Origin: Antedon mediterranea
Lineage: Eukaryota > Echinodermata > Crinoidea > Comatulida > Antedonidae
Length of the DNA: 64,000 nucleotides
Reading direction: 5' to 3'
Assembly: GCF_964355755.1 (NCBI RefSeq)
Contig: NC_092670.1
Coordinates: forward strand, 37,993,795-38,057,794
The position numbers and the translations under genes are program-made. Numbering within the stretch: the first letter of the stretch is position 1; each line of letters begins with the position of its first letter. The notes beneath the pieces are model-generated. The model ran no database searches and was not told the DNA's origin. It saw nothing but the letters and a program-made list of their open reading frames with translations. Of this stretch, positions 1 to 9,821 are shown piece by piece.

Positions 1-1625
1 AATAATACATGTCGTTTACAGGAACGAATAAATAGACACTGATTTATGTACTCAACTAAAATTAGCACCCTGAGAATTACTTCCGAAAGAGAAACTTGTC
101 ACAAAATGAGACCAATTGTTTAAGTCAAATTTAAACAAACTTAATTTGTGTTTTGTATGTAACATTAGGGGTGAGGGATGGGGAAGAGGGTGGGTGCAAA
201 GAGAAACAATTTTTAAATATATTAAATATATTCTTTATCCATTTAGTAACGAAATATTAATTGTTTTCATGTTTTACAAATAATATATCAGTAAACACAG
301 TAAAACATTGCTATGTAACACTTTGTTGAAACTATCACCGTCCTAGTCGATTGAAATAGTACAGTACATGTAACGATACATCACTACGACGTGTATGTTT
401 ATATAATGTAAAACAATTTGTGAAAACCACCTCTATTCGGGGAAAATCATAAAATCGATTTACTCGTCAATAAAAATTAAATTATCTAACTCAACTTTAT
501 TAGTAGGCCTAATGGTTTTCAATTGTTTCTTAGAGCCAATTCATACTTAAGTTGGTTCCTACCCTACCCACCAAAGTTGTTCTGCGTTTAGGGGATTTGA
601 TGCACCGTAGGCCTATCCTCTACTGGCTTTACAACGCTACTCATGCCAGTGAGGGAAGGGTGATGATGTGGGTGGTTTAAATGCAATAATAAAGATTTGT
701 ACATAATATACGGCGACTGAAAACGCTAGCTCATTATCCGTTAAAAAAAAATTATATCCAACCTCTGCAGCACATTGAAAAAAAATGGATCGAATTTCTG
801 TTATGAGTATACAGTACTTGCCTTTACGACGCCTGAGGGAATAGACACTTGTGGAACAGAGATTGGAATGTTCCATTCATCGCAAATCAATACATTTGTA
901 TAAACGTATATTAAATCTATCAAAATAGTATTTTTTTAAGAAAAGCGGCCTGTCTTCAACATTATGATGCTGTACTCGAGCTGATCAACCGGTTTTCAGC
1001 CATTAAAAACAATTATCGTAGGAGGAGATAGGAAAATGCGAAGCATCCTCGTATTATTGTCTGTGGGTATTTTTCAAGACGGACATCCATTAGACAGTGT
1101 ATACCACGATCGAAAAACACCCCTATTTGGGGCAAATCGTTGAACCTAAATTCGTTTTAATTGTCAATAACTAATTATCTAACTCAATTTAATTAGTAAA
1201 CAGGGTTACATCAGGTGGTTAAAATCAGTACCGAGATTCTAACCAACTTTATATACCATCGAGTAAACATTCTAGAAAAAACGCGCGATTTACCGAATTT
1301 TGCCCTTACGTAAATTTATATATAGATATTGTTACACCCACGACAATGGTAAAAAACACTATAGTTCTTTATACAGTAGATCGTCACGTGGACACATTTC
1401 ATTGACTCATTCGTTTCGCAGGTGTACTACCTTGAATAGTTAATCTCTTGGCTCTAGACGGATTTTTTAAAACTTAATATTAGTTTAACCATGGAGTAAA
1501 GAATAAATTCTTTACTCCATGGTTTAACTTTTAAAAGAAATGTTTTGGCACATATGGCGTTTCATACGTTTACTACATGAGCTTGTATTTTAGACAAACA
1601 TCGACAAGCCGACTGGTGAACTAAG
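1..1625. other. AT-rich intergenic DNA, no gene seen
   Basis: No open frame here has splice signals or recognisable protein similarity. The stretch has simple A/T runs and a perfect 18-bp inverted repeat at 1487-1504 / 1507-1524 centred on AA, which would form a hairpin built on ATGGAGTAAA. The small minus-strand ORF around 637-876 is not supported by composition. Confidence 0.6.
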
Positions 1626-1810
1626 GTGTGGTTTAGAACGCAACACAGCGAAGTTTTGACGCAACGTTCTGTATTGCGTAATCACAAGTGAGAACCGACG
1701 AGGCAACAATTCTGCAAACATCGCAGGTTTGATTTCACGCAGGCGGCCGGGGGAAACACAATTATTGGAAGGGCATTTTCTTACGTTGCGTAGGTTGCGT
1801 CACATTGCGT
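1626..1810. mobile_element. MITE family M2, subtype B
   Basis: This copy shares long blocks (GATTTCACGCAGGCGGC, GGCATTTTCTTACGTTGCG) with copies at 12088-12233 and 12835-13026. It has the AACGCAACGC-rich ends of the M2 family but degenerate termini. It lies directly against a subtype A copy at 1816-1994. No coding capacity. Confidence 0.7.
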
Positions 1811-1815
1811 ATTAA

Positions 1816-1994
1816 AGCGTGGTTCCCACTAGCGACGCAACGCAAGGACGTAACGCAACGCAAGTGAATTGACCAATCACAAGCGATGGCTTATTCGCTT
1901 GTGATTGCTAACTTTCTATAACTTCGCTTGTCATTGGTTAAAACGCTTCCGTTGCGTTTACGTCCTTGCGTTACGTTCTAGTGGGAACCAAGCT
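1816..1994. mobile_element. MITE family M2, subtype A (near-palindromic)
   Basis: The ends are inverted copies of GTGGTTCCCACTAG and CTAGTGGGAACCA, followed by inverted GACGCAACGCAAGGACGT blocks. The centre carries the inverted pair AATCACAAGCGA / TCGCTTGTGATT. The same element recurs at 16792-16972 and, diverged, at 33066-33258. It is a non-autonomous DNA transposon that could fold into a hairpin. Confidence 0.82.
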
Positions 1995-1999
1995 TAAGT

Positions 2000-2793
2000 G
2001 GGAACCAAGCATAACATAAAAAAGGCAACACTACAGACTACCGTAACAGTGTCCCAATTACCTTAGGTTGCCTACAATCTTCGGCTCCTTGTGTATTACA
2101 ATCACTATTGGTTGAAGATTCACTACACGTATAACACATGATTCCTAATTGAGATAAATTAATAGAGATGAATCTAGAGACAGTATTTTGTAATTTAAAC
2201 TAAACATTACAAAATTCTATTAAATTATTTTTTATACGCGCGTCAGATATCTATACAAAATGATCTACAAGTAGCTTAAATAAATAAATAAAAATACGAA
2301 TAATGTTAATAGTGAAATAGTAAGTGACTATCTATGGCAAATCTATGGAAATGTCAGTCATACTCTATACTTAAGAGTGACTCCAAAGACGGTGTAAGAT
2401 CCTAATACATTATTAGTATAGAATGTTCCACTGGATACCCGATATCTCAGTGCCATATCTTGCCCCAGTATCATAGGACAATTCCATAATATAGCATCTG
2501 ATGCGTATCACAAGTGATGCCTGTATCGTGTATGGTAATTAGCTGAACGGTCTATGATGGGGAACACATGTGATGCGCAGAATATTCCCATGATATTAGG
2601 TAAATCTAAATACAGTACTACCGAGATGTGTTTCACTGTTTATCAAACATTAAAACCGTTTACAGCAACATAATGTTAACCCCGCTTATGTTTTTGTCAG
2701 CAATGAAGCGGAACAACCGTCGTGAATTATCCATCCCCCACCCCTCCCAAATTAAAACAATTGTTACGAAAGGTAATTGTGAATGTGAGTTGT
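2000..2793. other. Non-coding DNA, nothing recognised
   Basis: No exon, RNA gene or repeat is recognised here. The open frame starting at 2628 runs into the adjacent MITE and is chance. Confidence 0.5.
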
Positions 2794-2982
2794 TAAGGGT
2801 CGTTCACACCTGTTCCGGCACGGTTCCGGTCCGGCGAATCGAACATCAATGTTTCGTTTTCACGCGGCTATGCGCCAATCGATATGTGCGTATAACCGCG
2901 TGAAAACGAAACATTGAAGTTCGATTGGATTTTCCGGCGCCGGACCGGAACCGTGCCGGAACAGGCGTGAAAGACCCTTTAT
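2794..2982. mobile_element. MITE family M7 (palindromic, GC-rich)
   Basis: This is a nearly perfect inverted repeat. The left end AAGGGTCGTTCACACC..TTCCGGCACGGTTCCGG returns in reverse complement at the right end, and inner arms read ATGTTTCGTTTTCACGCG and its complement. It is much richer in CpG than its surroundings. A second, right-truncated copy lies at 46591-46737. Confidence 0.85.
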
Positions 2983-3082
2983 TCTAGATTAAAGAATAAA
3001 TAGGAATCAATTTTTTTTATAAAAAATATTCTATTAGTATTACAGATCGTTGCAAGTTTAATCGGACTGAAAATCAGTATAA

Positions 3083-3205
3083 AGCCCTGTGTACACTACG
3101 AAGTTAGTTTGACAAAATGTGATGTGCCCAAATATGGTAGAGATTATGCCCAAATAGGGTATTGATATGACATCACCATGTCCATGGGCACACACAAAAA
3201 AGGGA
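3083..3205. mobile_element. MITE family M1, 3'-truncated copy
   Basis: It carries a degenerate left end (CCCTGTGTACACTAC), two units of the internal CCCAAATATGGTAG-type repeat (the second diverged), and the GACATCA..CATGTCCAT centre. The right terminal repeat is missing. Confidence 0.65.
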
Positions 3206-3819
3206 CTTATCTATTTTGTTGTTGTAGGCTAAAGGTCTATATTTATAATAAACAATAGACATTTTAATTTTGGAACTAAATAAAAGCATCAAATTAACTC
3301 GTTTCTACTTACCACCATCAGCCTGTACTATTAAATCTAACAGTAGAAAGAGTATAATCATGTTGAAAAAGCAGTCGCAGTTTAACGGTTACTAAGATGA
3401 GCCACGTTTGCTTTCTTCGATCGACAATTCAAATTAAATTCACTCTTCCTTTATTTTTTTACAGTATCTTTTCTTTCCCCTTTTTTCAGATCGTTGGTGA
3501 TGCAAATTATAATGATGTTTTCGAAATCCACTTAGAATATAACAAGTAAAATCTAAGTGTTGACTCATGAAACGTTTGATATCTGTAGTACAGTATTGTT
3601 TACTTACTTGGCATAAGCGATATTTAATAACTTTCGTGTAACCGAGCATAAAATCTAATTAAATGTCTATTATTATACATGCTGTCATTGTACTAGTAAT
3701 TGGTTAATATAAGTAGTCTAATTTAAGACACCAGATTTAGACATCATTGAATAATGTCTCTGAGTGTAATTAATGCATTGTATTTCTATGTGGTTTGTTA
3801 ATAATAAAAAGCCAAGAGA

Positions 3820-4192
3820 AAGATGTGTTGTTCCCCCTGAAAAATATAATTGTTACAATTTTTGTTGTTAAATATGCCATTTTTATATCACACTAGTCAT
3901 CCACTTTAAATAAAAATTGAATTGAAAAGAAAAATTATTTACCTGAAACAACTGTAATAATTTAAAAAAAAAAAAAATAGTCCAATTAGGCTGCCAACCA
4001 TTGGGTATTGGGTTGAATTTGACCATTTATTTTGTCATTTTATATGAGAAAACATATTTTTTGTTGGGGAGTGGGGGGGGGGGGAGGGATTAGCAAAGGG
4101 ATTAACTTTATTAAAGCTACAAAATAGGCTATTCAAAATCTGGTTTGATTAATCTTCATTTTTTATGTTTTTGGGGGACAATACATTTTTAA
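3820..4192. mobile_element. MITE family M5 copy
   Basis: The termini are inverted versions of AGATGTATTGTCCCCC. Internal blocks shared by all copies include ACCATTTATTTTGTCATTTTA and GATTAACTTTATTAAAGC. Eight copies lie in the window. None has coding capacity. Confidence 0.7.
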
Positions 4193-4230
4193 ATGCTCAG
4201 TCGCAGGCATGAATTTCACATATTCATACA

Positions 4231-4811
4231 TTTTTGTCCATAATAGGTTACTTTTTGTCCGTAATAGAGACTAGAGGGCGCTGTTGTCCATAATAGGTGA
4301 CTTTCATAATTGGCTGTCCAAAATAAGTGACTTTTTGTCCACAATAGGGGATTTTATTGGAGTAGTGCGCCATCGATTGTGTTGTCCATAATAGGTGATT
4401 TTTTTGGCCTTCCTCTTACGTACGTAATTTATTTCGCGAGTAGAAGTGATACTAATTTGCTTTCTGTTCAGACTTCAAGGCCTAGCCTAGGCCTTAGAGA
4501 GACTTAAATAATTATACTAATTAGGCCTCCTACTAGCTAGGCCCGGGAGGCCTAGCCTCGAAGTCTGAAGAGAAAGCAAATTAGTATTAACTATTACTAC
4601 GAACGTACAAGTACGCCAACAAAATCACCTATTATGGACAACACAATGGATGGCGCACTACTCCAATAAAATCCCCTATTGTGGACAAAAAGTCACCTAT
4701 TTTGGAAAGCCAATTATGAAAGTTACCTATTATGGACAAACAACAGAGCCCTCTAGTCCATATTGTGGAAAGTCCCCTATTATGGACAGAAAAGTAACCT
4801 ATTATGGACAG
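4231..4811. mobile_element. Foldback element with TGTCCATAATAGG tandem repeats
   Basis: Two arms of about 260 bp (4231-4490 and 4545-4811) are reverse complements. Each contains several copies of a motif close to TGTCCATAATAGGTGACTTT at about 20-30 bp spacing. The loop carries the inverted pair CAGACTTCAAGGCCTAGCC / GCCTAGCCTCGAAGTCTG. The open frame starting at 4650 is just the repeat read through. Confidence 0.85.
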
Positions 4812-5020
4812 ATTTCACCCCCTATTGCTTTTTTGTCCGATTTCTGTTTTACAACATTTAATAATATCATCAAGAATCTAGGTTTTCTCTTTCCAGCCCT
4901 GTTTTCTCCTCTTGTCACCACCTCTTCTGATAATTTATAAGAGTTCCTTTTTCTAACACCTTCTCCTGTAAAGCAAATTGCAGCATCCACTGTAGTATTT
5001 TTACTCTACTCAACAGCTCA

Positions 5021-5107
5021 CTATGTCGGTCGGATGGTTGGTCGGTCGGTCGGTTGGTTGGTTGGTCGGATGGTTGGTGGATCGGTTGGTTGGTTGGTCG
5101 GTCGGTA
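5021..5107. repeat. GGTC/GGTT tetranucleotide microsatellite
   Basis: Imperfect (GGTY)n with GGAT interruptions. It opens long frames on both strands that encode only Trp/Gly/Val or Pro/Thr/Asp repeats, which are not genes. Confidence 0.9.
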
Positions 5108-5425
5108 AACACTAACTCAAATTTGAGCACGCGACTGCAGCCATTTATATGGCCTTTTTTTCCTCTTTCCAATTGTATGTTAAAAGAAAAACATCCATGT
5201 CTCTTTTATTTTCGCGCTATGATACCAAAAAATGTCCACCATATACCCACCAACTTGTTAAAAAAACATTTTCTGGGTATGGCAACATCAGCCTGACCTA
5301 ACTACTGAGACTGACGTTCATGGAAGAATCTTGCCAAGTTCTCTATTATTTTGACAATCTTAAGGCAAATAAGTTTTTTTTTATTTCTGTTACACCTATA
5401 TTTATTATTTAACCATTACCCATCG

Positions 5426-5570
5426 ATCTAGAGACGCAACGCAAGGCCAGGACGTACGCGCAACGCAAGCGTGTTGACCAATGACCAGCGACAGCTTGAA
5501 TAATCCATCGCTTGTGATATGAGGCAAGGCGAGGGCGATATGTAGATATTCGTACACAACACATAAGCTC
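5426..5570. mobile_element. Degenerate M2 MITE
   Basis: GACGCAACGCAAGG, GCGCAACGCAAGCG and a central CGCTTGTGATAT match the M2 subtype A body. The terminal TTCCCACTAG repeats are lost. Confidence 0.6.
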
Positions 5571-5679
5571 AGTCAAGTTCTCCTTGGGATCAAACATCCA
5601 ATTAACAATAGTAATGGTGTTGAATCCATCAATGTTACTTTTCGTTAGCCATAATTTATTACTTGCAAATTTTCATGGG

Positions 5680-5890
5680 CAAAACATTATCCCATTTTTA
5701 TCCTTATTTTATCTTCACCTTTTCTTTACTTTTGCTTTTTCTTGTTTCATTTTTCCTTTTCTTTCTTTATTTTCTTCCTGTTTATTCTTCCTTGATTTTT
5801 CTTTTTTTTAAATCCCTTTTCCTCTTTTTTTCTTTTTTCTCTCTTTCTTTTTTTTAAAATTTTGCTTAATTATTTCTTTTTTTTTTTCGC
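5680..5890 (+). repeat. Pyrimidine-rich low-complexity tract
   Basis: More than 200 bp of T and C on the + strand. Open frames here read as Phe/Leu/Ser runs and are compositional artefacts. Confidence 0.85.
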
Positions 5891-5987
5891 ACTTTTTACA
5901 TTTTCTATTGAGTCACTAGATAGTATTTGTCGATATAGAGAAAAAAGGAGGGAAAAACAAAAAATCAAGAAAAAGAAGAAAGACTTA

Positions 5988-6155
5988 GCCTCCTGTCTAC
6001 ACTATCAAACTAATTTGACAAAAAAAGTGTAATGTGCCCAATATGGTATAGTAGTGATGGCTGAATATGGTAGTGATATGACATCATGTCCATATATGGC
6101 CACGTCACATTTTTTTGTGACACAGTTTGATAGTGTAGAGACAGATAAGAGCTTA
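5988..6155. mobile_element. MITE family M1 copy
   Basis: The left end TGTCTACACTATCAAACTA and right end AGTTTGATAGTGTAGAGACA are inverted repeats. The body carries GTGATGGC/GTGATATG units and CCATATATGG, a consensus CArG sequence. Confidence 0.8.
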
Positions 6156-6788
6156 CAATTAACTTGCAGTAAATGACAGCTCGGGTGATGACAAATATTA
6201 TATTAATATGTCGATAGGCGGCGCTTGTTCGTACTGCGTTAATGAGTTTATTCGATTGGATTGGCTTGGATAATGAGACGATTGCCGCGGTCGATAATGC
6301 AAAACAAGGGAAAGAAATTAATTTCGTAGGCTATTGGTAATTAAGAAGGCGAGTGTTTGAATATCAGAAGATTTTGTTTTCAGAATTCATTTAATATATC
6401 ATTAATAATTCATTCATATTAATTCGTGACTCAATAACAGTACTGAATCCATTTGTTTAAACAAATCAATGATTGCGTAGGCCATTATAGTTCGTTTCTT
6501 TTAAATTTAAATACGTGGGAGTAGGCCTATATTTCCATGGATTGTCGTTTCCCTACGTGTTTGATGCAAAAATGACCGGGGTAATAATGTTCATTGCCTA
6601 GAGGTTTCACAACATTAGGCGCTATAAAATCCAGGATATTATTATTAGGCCTATAATTATTATTTTAAAAAGTAGGCTTAATAAATCTACTGGTAGGCCT
6701 AAATCTACTGAATCGGACAAAAAAACGCTGGGAGACCATTATCAAAGGCTTTGGACGTGGTAATTATTTTTTCTGATTTTATATTTAT

Positions 6789-7677
6789 TATTATTATACA
6801 AAATAGAGTACCGTTAGTGCCCCTACAAGAATTTATTTAATTTCATTGATTATATAGCACATTTGTAAACACAGTATTAGTTTCTTAAGTTCACCTTTTA
6901 GTTTCGCTACTGACCAATTATCATACGGCGCTGAGCGTTTGCTTCTTGTTGGAGCCATTTTAATAATATCAGTAAAATTAATGAAACTGCCGTTGAAGAA
7001 CAATAAATGAAATTGTGTCTCGAATAAATTGATTACAGATTCGCTTGAAATGTACTGAAATACGCACAGTAAACAAAATGATACAATAAACCGTTGTATA
7101 AATACTCCAAGTAAGATGAACGTTTTAATGAAGGTTGAACGATTCCTATTATGGAACAAAGGCTATGATATGGAAAATTAATAGTACTGAGATTCAAAGT
7201 ATCCAAAGATTGAAAAGTTTGTACAACTATCGAACGGCTAATTTAACAATGAAGTGTGCTAGTATGCATCTTAGTAAACAACTGAAAACACTCTGAATTC
7301 CCATTGGTTGCCAATTAGAAATTAGCCTATCCTACATTTTTGTGGTTCCACTATTAGATATACCCGTTGGTCTATAGAAATACATTGTCAATTACTGTGG
7401 TTGGAACTTTAATAAAGTGTCTCCCTTGACTAACATTCCGTTTTAATTACCTGTAAAAACAATATACCATTCATCCTAACCCTTCTATTACTCTGAAATC
7501 TACCCACATTTATATACCACATCCTTAGTTAAAAGAAAGTACTTGTGCTGTGTATAAACTATAATTTATTACTTTAAATTTCCTATTATTATACAAAATA
7601 GAGTACCGTTAGTGCCCCTACAAGAATTTATTTAATTTCATTGATTATATAGCACATTTGTAAACACAGTATTAGTT
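6789..7677. mobile_element. 888-bp segment bounded by 92-bp direct repeats
   Basis: A block of about 92 bp, beginning near TTATTATACAAAATAGAG and ending ACACAGTATTAGTT, is present without visible differences at about 6789-6881 and 7584-7676. The segment between holds a short minus-strand frame with SAP-like sequence. This fits a small element with terminal direct repeats, or a segmental duplication of its own end. Confidence 0.45.
6833..6958 (-). pseudogene. Possible SAP-motif fragment of a transposon protein
   Basis: From an ATG at 6958 the minus strand reads MAPTRSKRSAPYDNWSVAKL then KGELKK. This resembles the N-terminal SAP-type leader (basic MAP start, then W-x-V-x-x-L-K-x-E-L) seen in many invertebrate transposon-derived proteins. 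The frame then enters the 92-bp direct repeat and stops. It is too short to assign firmly, and no downstream exon was found. Confidence 0.25.
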
Positions 7678-7679
7678 GC

Positions 7680-9820
7680 CTTCCTATGATGATGCTTATA
7701 ATAAGCAAATGTCCTCGATAATTATTTTCGGGCTGTTTACTCGTTAAACGCAATTCACAATGCGCTACGAACTGAAATAAGACAAGCATTAAACGTTTAA
7801 CGTGTTTTTATTGTCGATCGCGTTCATGCGGCAAACCCACAATTCCTTTTTACCGTTAACAGCCTGGCGATTGATCACACATCAGAGTGGATACTGGATA
7901 CAATACCGAAAGATGTATTTCCGTTTACTCCAGACATAGGTAACGTACTGATTGTTATTTTATTGTTGGCTTATTCATAATAATAGTAGTTAATAGTCTT
8001 TTTTCCCCCTTTTTTCGTTCATTGTAAGTTTCTGTCTCATGGCAACATTATTTTAAGGCATTGTTCAAAATATTTTGCCAGCTTTTCTTTCTTTCATCTT
8101 TGTTCCAAATGTCTCAATTTTCTGTAATTTTAATATGTCTTCGTCTCTATAATTCGGTAAACGATGGAATAAAAACTAAAGTAATCACTTTTGTTTAGCA
8201 TGTGAATGTGTGTGCGTGGGAGGAGAGTTATTTACAGTTAATCGCAAGAACCTTTAGCTGTTTTTCATCGAAACTTGGGAAAACATGGGCGCTTGCCCGT
8301 TGATAAGATCGCTTAATTTTTACAGAAATGTTTACAATACTTCTTAGTGTTTCTGGACTGGCCGCTCCATAATATCTTCTATCTATTCTTTTCTCCTACT
8401 CTACTGATATCATTTGTAAATATATTTTAAATTCTAACAACCAAAAAATTAACAACAAATAAATGTGTAATATGACCAAATTAATCCCAATCTAAGATGT
8501 ATGTATCAAAGTACTTTAAAATATATCGATTTAAGTTCTTATAATTTAAGATATATCGATTTAGTTGTTTACAGTTTTATGAAAAAAAATCGTGTGTGTT
8601 ACATTAAAATTTATAAATAATTGATTTATTGATGTTTCCTTCCTCTTCTTCGTTTCTTCTTTTTAAAAGTTCTTTTTTTTTTAGTTTTTTTTTCTTTCTC
8701 ATTTTCTTTTAAAATTATTTTGTCTTTTTTTCTTTTTTTTTTATATTTTTTAAGATTGTCTTTACTGTTTTTGCACTTTTTCTATTTTAGGGAGTCCAGA
8801 TCAGTACAGTATTTGAACTAAGTAACTTAGACTAGGCCTATTGAAAAAAACTTTTATTTCAGTATTCTGTTTTAAAACTGCTATCATGGTTATCATTTTA
8901 TTTCCCGACAAATAACCTTGTCAGTACACGTATAGCATTGGACAGCTCCGAATATCAAAGGGTTTATATGTGGCTTTGACACTATCAGTTCCATGCCCCT
9001 TAGCAGACACCGCGCTCCGCGGAGAAGACTTGCATCCCAGAAAAGCATCTAAATTCGATTCTCCTGAGTATAGAGAATTTTCCCCTTTGTTTTAATTAGT
9101 AAGTCCTTCTCACCTTTTAAATCTATCATTTGGTACTTCTTTCAACTTATTATACTTTTCTCTTTATCTGAATAAAGATGGGAAAAATTCCTAACAGATT
9201 TTTTTAAATACATTGTTTATTTATTGTAATAATGTACTGTTCTTCGATTTATATAGCGTCCCAAGCGCTGAGAGAAAAAAACAAAAAGAAATTAAAAAGA
9301 AAAAAGATGGGTTTTTAAGAGTGTTTTGAAAACTATGATAGAGGATGCATTTTTAATAGGATAAGAAAATTGTTCCACAGTTTAGGAGCTGCAACTGCAA
9401 AAATTCGATCACCATAGGTCTTAAGCTTGATCACCAGAAGGTCTTTACATGAGTTAATTGTTTGTTTGTGATAATTGTCTTTTAGCTTGCCGGGCGAATT
9501 CTACGTTGTTAGACGACATCTACCTGTCATTCATTTGTGGTTTAAAGCTTTGGATATAATTACAATTGTTTGAAAATGAATCCAAATTTGTTAATAATAC
9601 TTTAAAAGATAAAATCATGTGGGCTTCCATTACTTCATTATTATCTAATAATAATAAATTACAGTTATTGTACTCTTTCTATTCATACTCATCAATTATA
9701 AATACTTTTGATGTGTGTACTTGGATATTTGAAAATCAATATATTGATTTGGTAATGTAATTTTAACGATGTAGATTTCTGGTCGACGTACTTGAATTGG
9801 CAGTGAAATTAAGTGGAAGC
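7680..9820. other. Intergenic DNA with low-complexity tracts
   Basis: It contains T-rich tracts (8640-8760) and a remnant of MITE family M4 near 8936-9030. One open stretch before a GTAACG donor at 7939 is noted under findings. Otherwise nothing is recognised. Confidence 0.5.
8936..9030. mobile_element. Partial M4 MITE
   Basis: Shares AGGGTTTATNTGTGGC and CACCGCNCNCCGCGGAGAA with the full M4 copies at 13079-13258 and 23469-23676. The CAAGGCAATCTAAC terminal repeats are missing. Confidence 0.6.
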
Positions 9821-9821
9821 G

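Noticed and set aside
4650-5296. Frames of YYGQ/YCGK and VGWSDGW repeats
   Set aside because: Translations of the foldback motif and the GGTC/GGTT microsatellite.
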